From contig MHCO01000053.1 of NCBI GenBank assembly GCA_001816645.1, forward strand, positions 1 through 6,251: a DNA stretch of 6,251 bases. Reading direction: 5' to 3'. The translations under genes and the position numbers were made by a program. Positions 5,423 through 6,251 of this stretch are shown in pieces; the stretch's first letter is position 1; every line of letters starts with the position of its first letter. The notes below the pieces were generated by a model. It was not told the DNA's origin. It did no database searches and was given only the letters and a program-made list of their open reading frames with translations. Source of the stretch: Candidatus Woykebacteria bacterium GWB1_45_5 (GTDB taxonomy: Bacteria > Patescibacteriota > Microgenomatia > Woykebacterales > RBG-16-39-9b).

Positions 5423-5451
5423 TTGACAAATAAGCTTCGAGATATTATTAT
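5423..5451 (+). promoter_or_regulatory. Promoter of the DUF5320-ferritin operon
   Basis: A perfect -35, TTGACA (5423-5428), is followed after 17 bp by TATTAT (5446-5451); an overlapping TATTAT at 5443-5448 would give 14 bp. The predicted start of transcription is near 5458. The sequence CTTCGAGATATTATTA (5435-5450) matches 15 of 16 bases of the prfB promoter on the other strand. Confidence 0.65.
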
Positions 5452-5463
5452 GAATATGTATTC
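5452..5463. promoter_or_regulatory. Palindrome at the operon transcription start, possible operator
   Basis: GAATATGTATTC is a 12-bp inverted repeat (5-bp arms, 2-bp centre) lying directly after the -10 and over the predicted +1, a usual repressor position. A metal-responsive repressor would make sense given the neighbours, but the site matches no consensus I can name and a short AT-rich palindrome may be chance. Confidence 0.3.
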
Positions 5464-5480
5464 AATATACAAAGCTGGAA

Positions 5481-5489
5481 AGGTGGTGA
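5481..5489 (+). promoter_or_regulatory. Shine-Dalgarno site that sets the DUF5320 start
   Basis: AGGTGGTGA matches AGGAGGTGA at eight of nine bases and ends five bases before ATG 5495, the same geometry as the site of the small membrane protein. The frame is open further upstream, but those start codons lie within or next to the promoter (the earliest, TTG 5423, is the -35 itself). Confidence 0.75.
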
Positions 5490-5494
5490 AAACT

Positions 5495-5740
5495 ATGCCA
5501 GGATTTGATAAAACAGGTCCTCAAGGGTTTGGACCAAGGACAGGCAGAGGCTTCGGCCCATGTGGTCTGGGTTGGCACCACCGATTTGGAGGCGGCCGAG
5601 GTTTAGGTAGGTATTTTGGTTGGAATTGGCCGACCGGTCCAAAAGAGGCGCACCAGGCTTTAGCCGATTACAAACAAGCCTTAAAGGAAGAACTTGAAGA
5701 CGTTGAAAAGCAAGAAAAAGAACTTGAAGCGGAAAAGTAA
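5495..5740 (+). CDS. DUF5320-type Gly-rich protein with C-terminal coiled coil
   Basis: The 81-residue protein starts MPGFDKTGPQGFGPRTGRG, the characteristic opening of DUF5320 proteins (MP-x(3)-GTGP-x-G-x-GP-x-TGRG). A Gly/aromatic-rich segment to about residue 45 holds the single Cys (C23) and a His pair (H28-H29). A charged helix at about 50-80 (Lys/Glu-rich with Leu) should form a coiled coil. The family has no settled biochemical role; its members are often found near iron-sulfur or metallo-cofactor genes, which agrees with the ferritin-like gene 35 bases downstream. It is the first gene of a rightward operon with a good promoter and a strong ribosome binding site. The start at ATG 5495 is chosen on the Shine-Dalgarno site and the family's N-terminus; the longer frame would begin in the promoter. 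Confidence 0.85.
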   Translation: MPGFDKTGPQGFGPRTGRGFGPCGLGWHHRFGGGRGLGRYFGWNWPTGPKEAHQALADYKQALKEELEDVEKQEKELEAEK

Positions 5741-5775
5741 ATCCTTTATAGTTCTTCCTTGGAAAAGAGGTACTT

Positions 5776-6030
5776 ATGGGCGCTGCTTATAAAGATTTCG
5801 AAAATCTATCTCCGGTGGATGCAGATTTGGAAAGGGCTAGGCAGTCTCTTATCGAAGAGCTAGAGGCAATAAACTGGTATCAGCAAAGGATTAGTTCGTC
5901 TAAAAACGCTAAGCTAAGAAAGGTTCTTGAGCATAATCGAGATGAAGAAAAAGAGCACGCCGCTATGCTGATCGATTTTCTAAGAGAAAACGATCCTGCG
6001 TTCGACAAGATGTTCACCGAGCACGATTAA
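5776..6030 (+). CDS. Encapsulated-ferritin-like (EncFtn) iron-binding protein without targeting tail
   Basis: The 84-residue protein has two antiparallel helices (about 16-43 and 46-70) with the EncFtn signature EELEAINWY (27-35) and HNRDEEKEHAAM (53-64). By alignment with the Rhodospirillum rubrum protein from memory, the ferroxidase ligands are E28, E58 and H61, with W34 and Y35 also kept. EncFtn subunits pair to form a diiron site at the dimer interface, assemble into a ring and oxidise Fe(II), normally inside an encapsulin shell to which a C-terminal peptide targets them. Here the chain ends soon after the second helix (FDKMFTEHD), with no room for such a peptide, and no encapsulin gene is in the window. 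AGAGGT (5766-5771) is a fair Shine-Dalgarno four bases before the ATG. It sits between DUF5320 and a methyltransferase-like gene that begins five bases after its stop. Family confident; acting without a shell is inferred. Confidence 0.88.
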   Translation: MGAAYKDFENLSPVDADLERARQSLIEELEAINWYQQRISSSKNAKLRKVLEHNRDEEKEHAAMLIDFLRENDPAFDKMFTEHD

Positions 6031-6035
6031 ACTAA

Positions 6036-6251
6036 ATGAAACAAAGTCAAAGGCTTTTGCCGCCCACATATCTTTACATTTACGCAGCTTTGGCAATAAT
6101 TTTACATTTTCTTTTCCCAATTGCCAAAATTATTCATGCTCCTTACAGTTATTTTGGTATTTTGTTGATTATAATAGGAATACAGTTAAACATTTTGGCA
6201 GATAGCCAGTTTAAGAGCCATAAAACAACGGTCAAACCATTTGAGGAACCA
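6036..6251 (+). CDS. Isoprenylcysteine carboxyl methyltransferase (ICMT)-like membrane protein, 3' partial
   Basis: The frame opens at ATG 6036, five bases after the ferritin-like stop, and is still open at the right edge after 72 codons. Residues 11-30 and 37-55 form two membrane helices. They are followed by LADSQFKSHKTTVKPFEEP, close to the segment that precedes the cofactor-binding half in bacterial ICMT/phospholipid-methyltransferase-like proteins. Those are integral membrane enzymes using S-adenosylmethionine; bacterial members are poorly assigned and need not act on prenylated proteins. The catalytic C-terminal half is outside the window. No Shine-Dalgarno is present, so translation is likely coupled to the gene before it. 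What it contributes to a ferritin operon is not evident. Confidence 0.75.
   Translation, partial: MKQSQRLLPPTYLYIYAALAIILHFLFPIAKIIHAPYSYFGILLIIIGIQLNILADSQFKSHKTTVKPFEEP

Noticed and set aside
5423..5494. An N-terminal extension of the DUF5320 protein from TTG 5423.
   Set aside because: The proposed start is the -35 hexamer itself, and a near-perfect Shine-Dalgarno points to ATG 5495, where the family's typical sequence begins.

Overview
The window most resembles a Candidate Phyla Radiation (Patescibacteria) genome, probably of Microgenomates type. This rests on compact single-gene transcription units, an unusual M23 endopeptidase, a GT2-GtrA fusion and repeat-filled spacers. It is inference from gene style; no rRNA or other marker is present. 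The code looks standard. prfB (RF2) is intact and several genes end in TGA, which argues against the lineages that read UGA as glycine.

Layout, left to right. Positions 1-978 (+) hold the 3' part of an envelope peptidoglycan hydrolase: a long coiled coil followed by an M23/LytM domain whose two halves are in swapped order. It converges on prfB (1042-2118, -). Leftward genes follow, most with their own recognisable promoter: prfB, a four-helix membrane protein of unknown function (2335-2721), a GT2 glycosyltransferase fused to GtrA (3047-4288) and a ZIP-family metal transporter (4606-5352). Across a divergent promoter region, a compact rightward operon begins: DUF5320-type Gly-rich protein (5495-5740), an encapsulated-ferritin-like (EncFtn) protein (5776-6030) and the start of an isoprenylcysteine carboxyl methyltransferase-like membrane protein (6036 to the right edge). 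A ZIP metal transporter next to a ferritin-like protein suggests a small metal-uptake and iron-storage locus.

The most striking signal is outside the genes. Several spacers consist of degenerate tandem heptamers. The period is 7 bp at each place but the core word differs: CAG/CTG at 980-1055, AAGT/ACTT at 2741-2869, TAAG at 2991-3018 and CTAG at 4292-4326. Two of these loci carry the arrays as inverted pairs that can fold into hairpins. In two cases the array fills the space between a good predicted promoter and the start codon, so it would form nearly the whole 5' leader. The others lie at 3' ends.

Translation starts appear mixed. The membrane protein and DUF5320 have near-perfect Shine-Dalgarno sites, each of which moves the start downstream of the longest open frame. 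prfB, the glycosyltransferase, the ZIP gene and the methyltransferase have none, and prfB looks leaderless. No tRNA, rRNA, insertion sequence or CRISPR array was seen.
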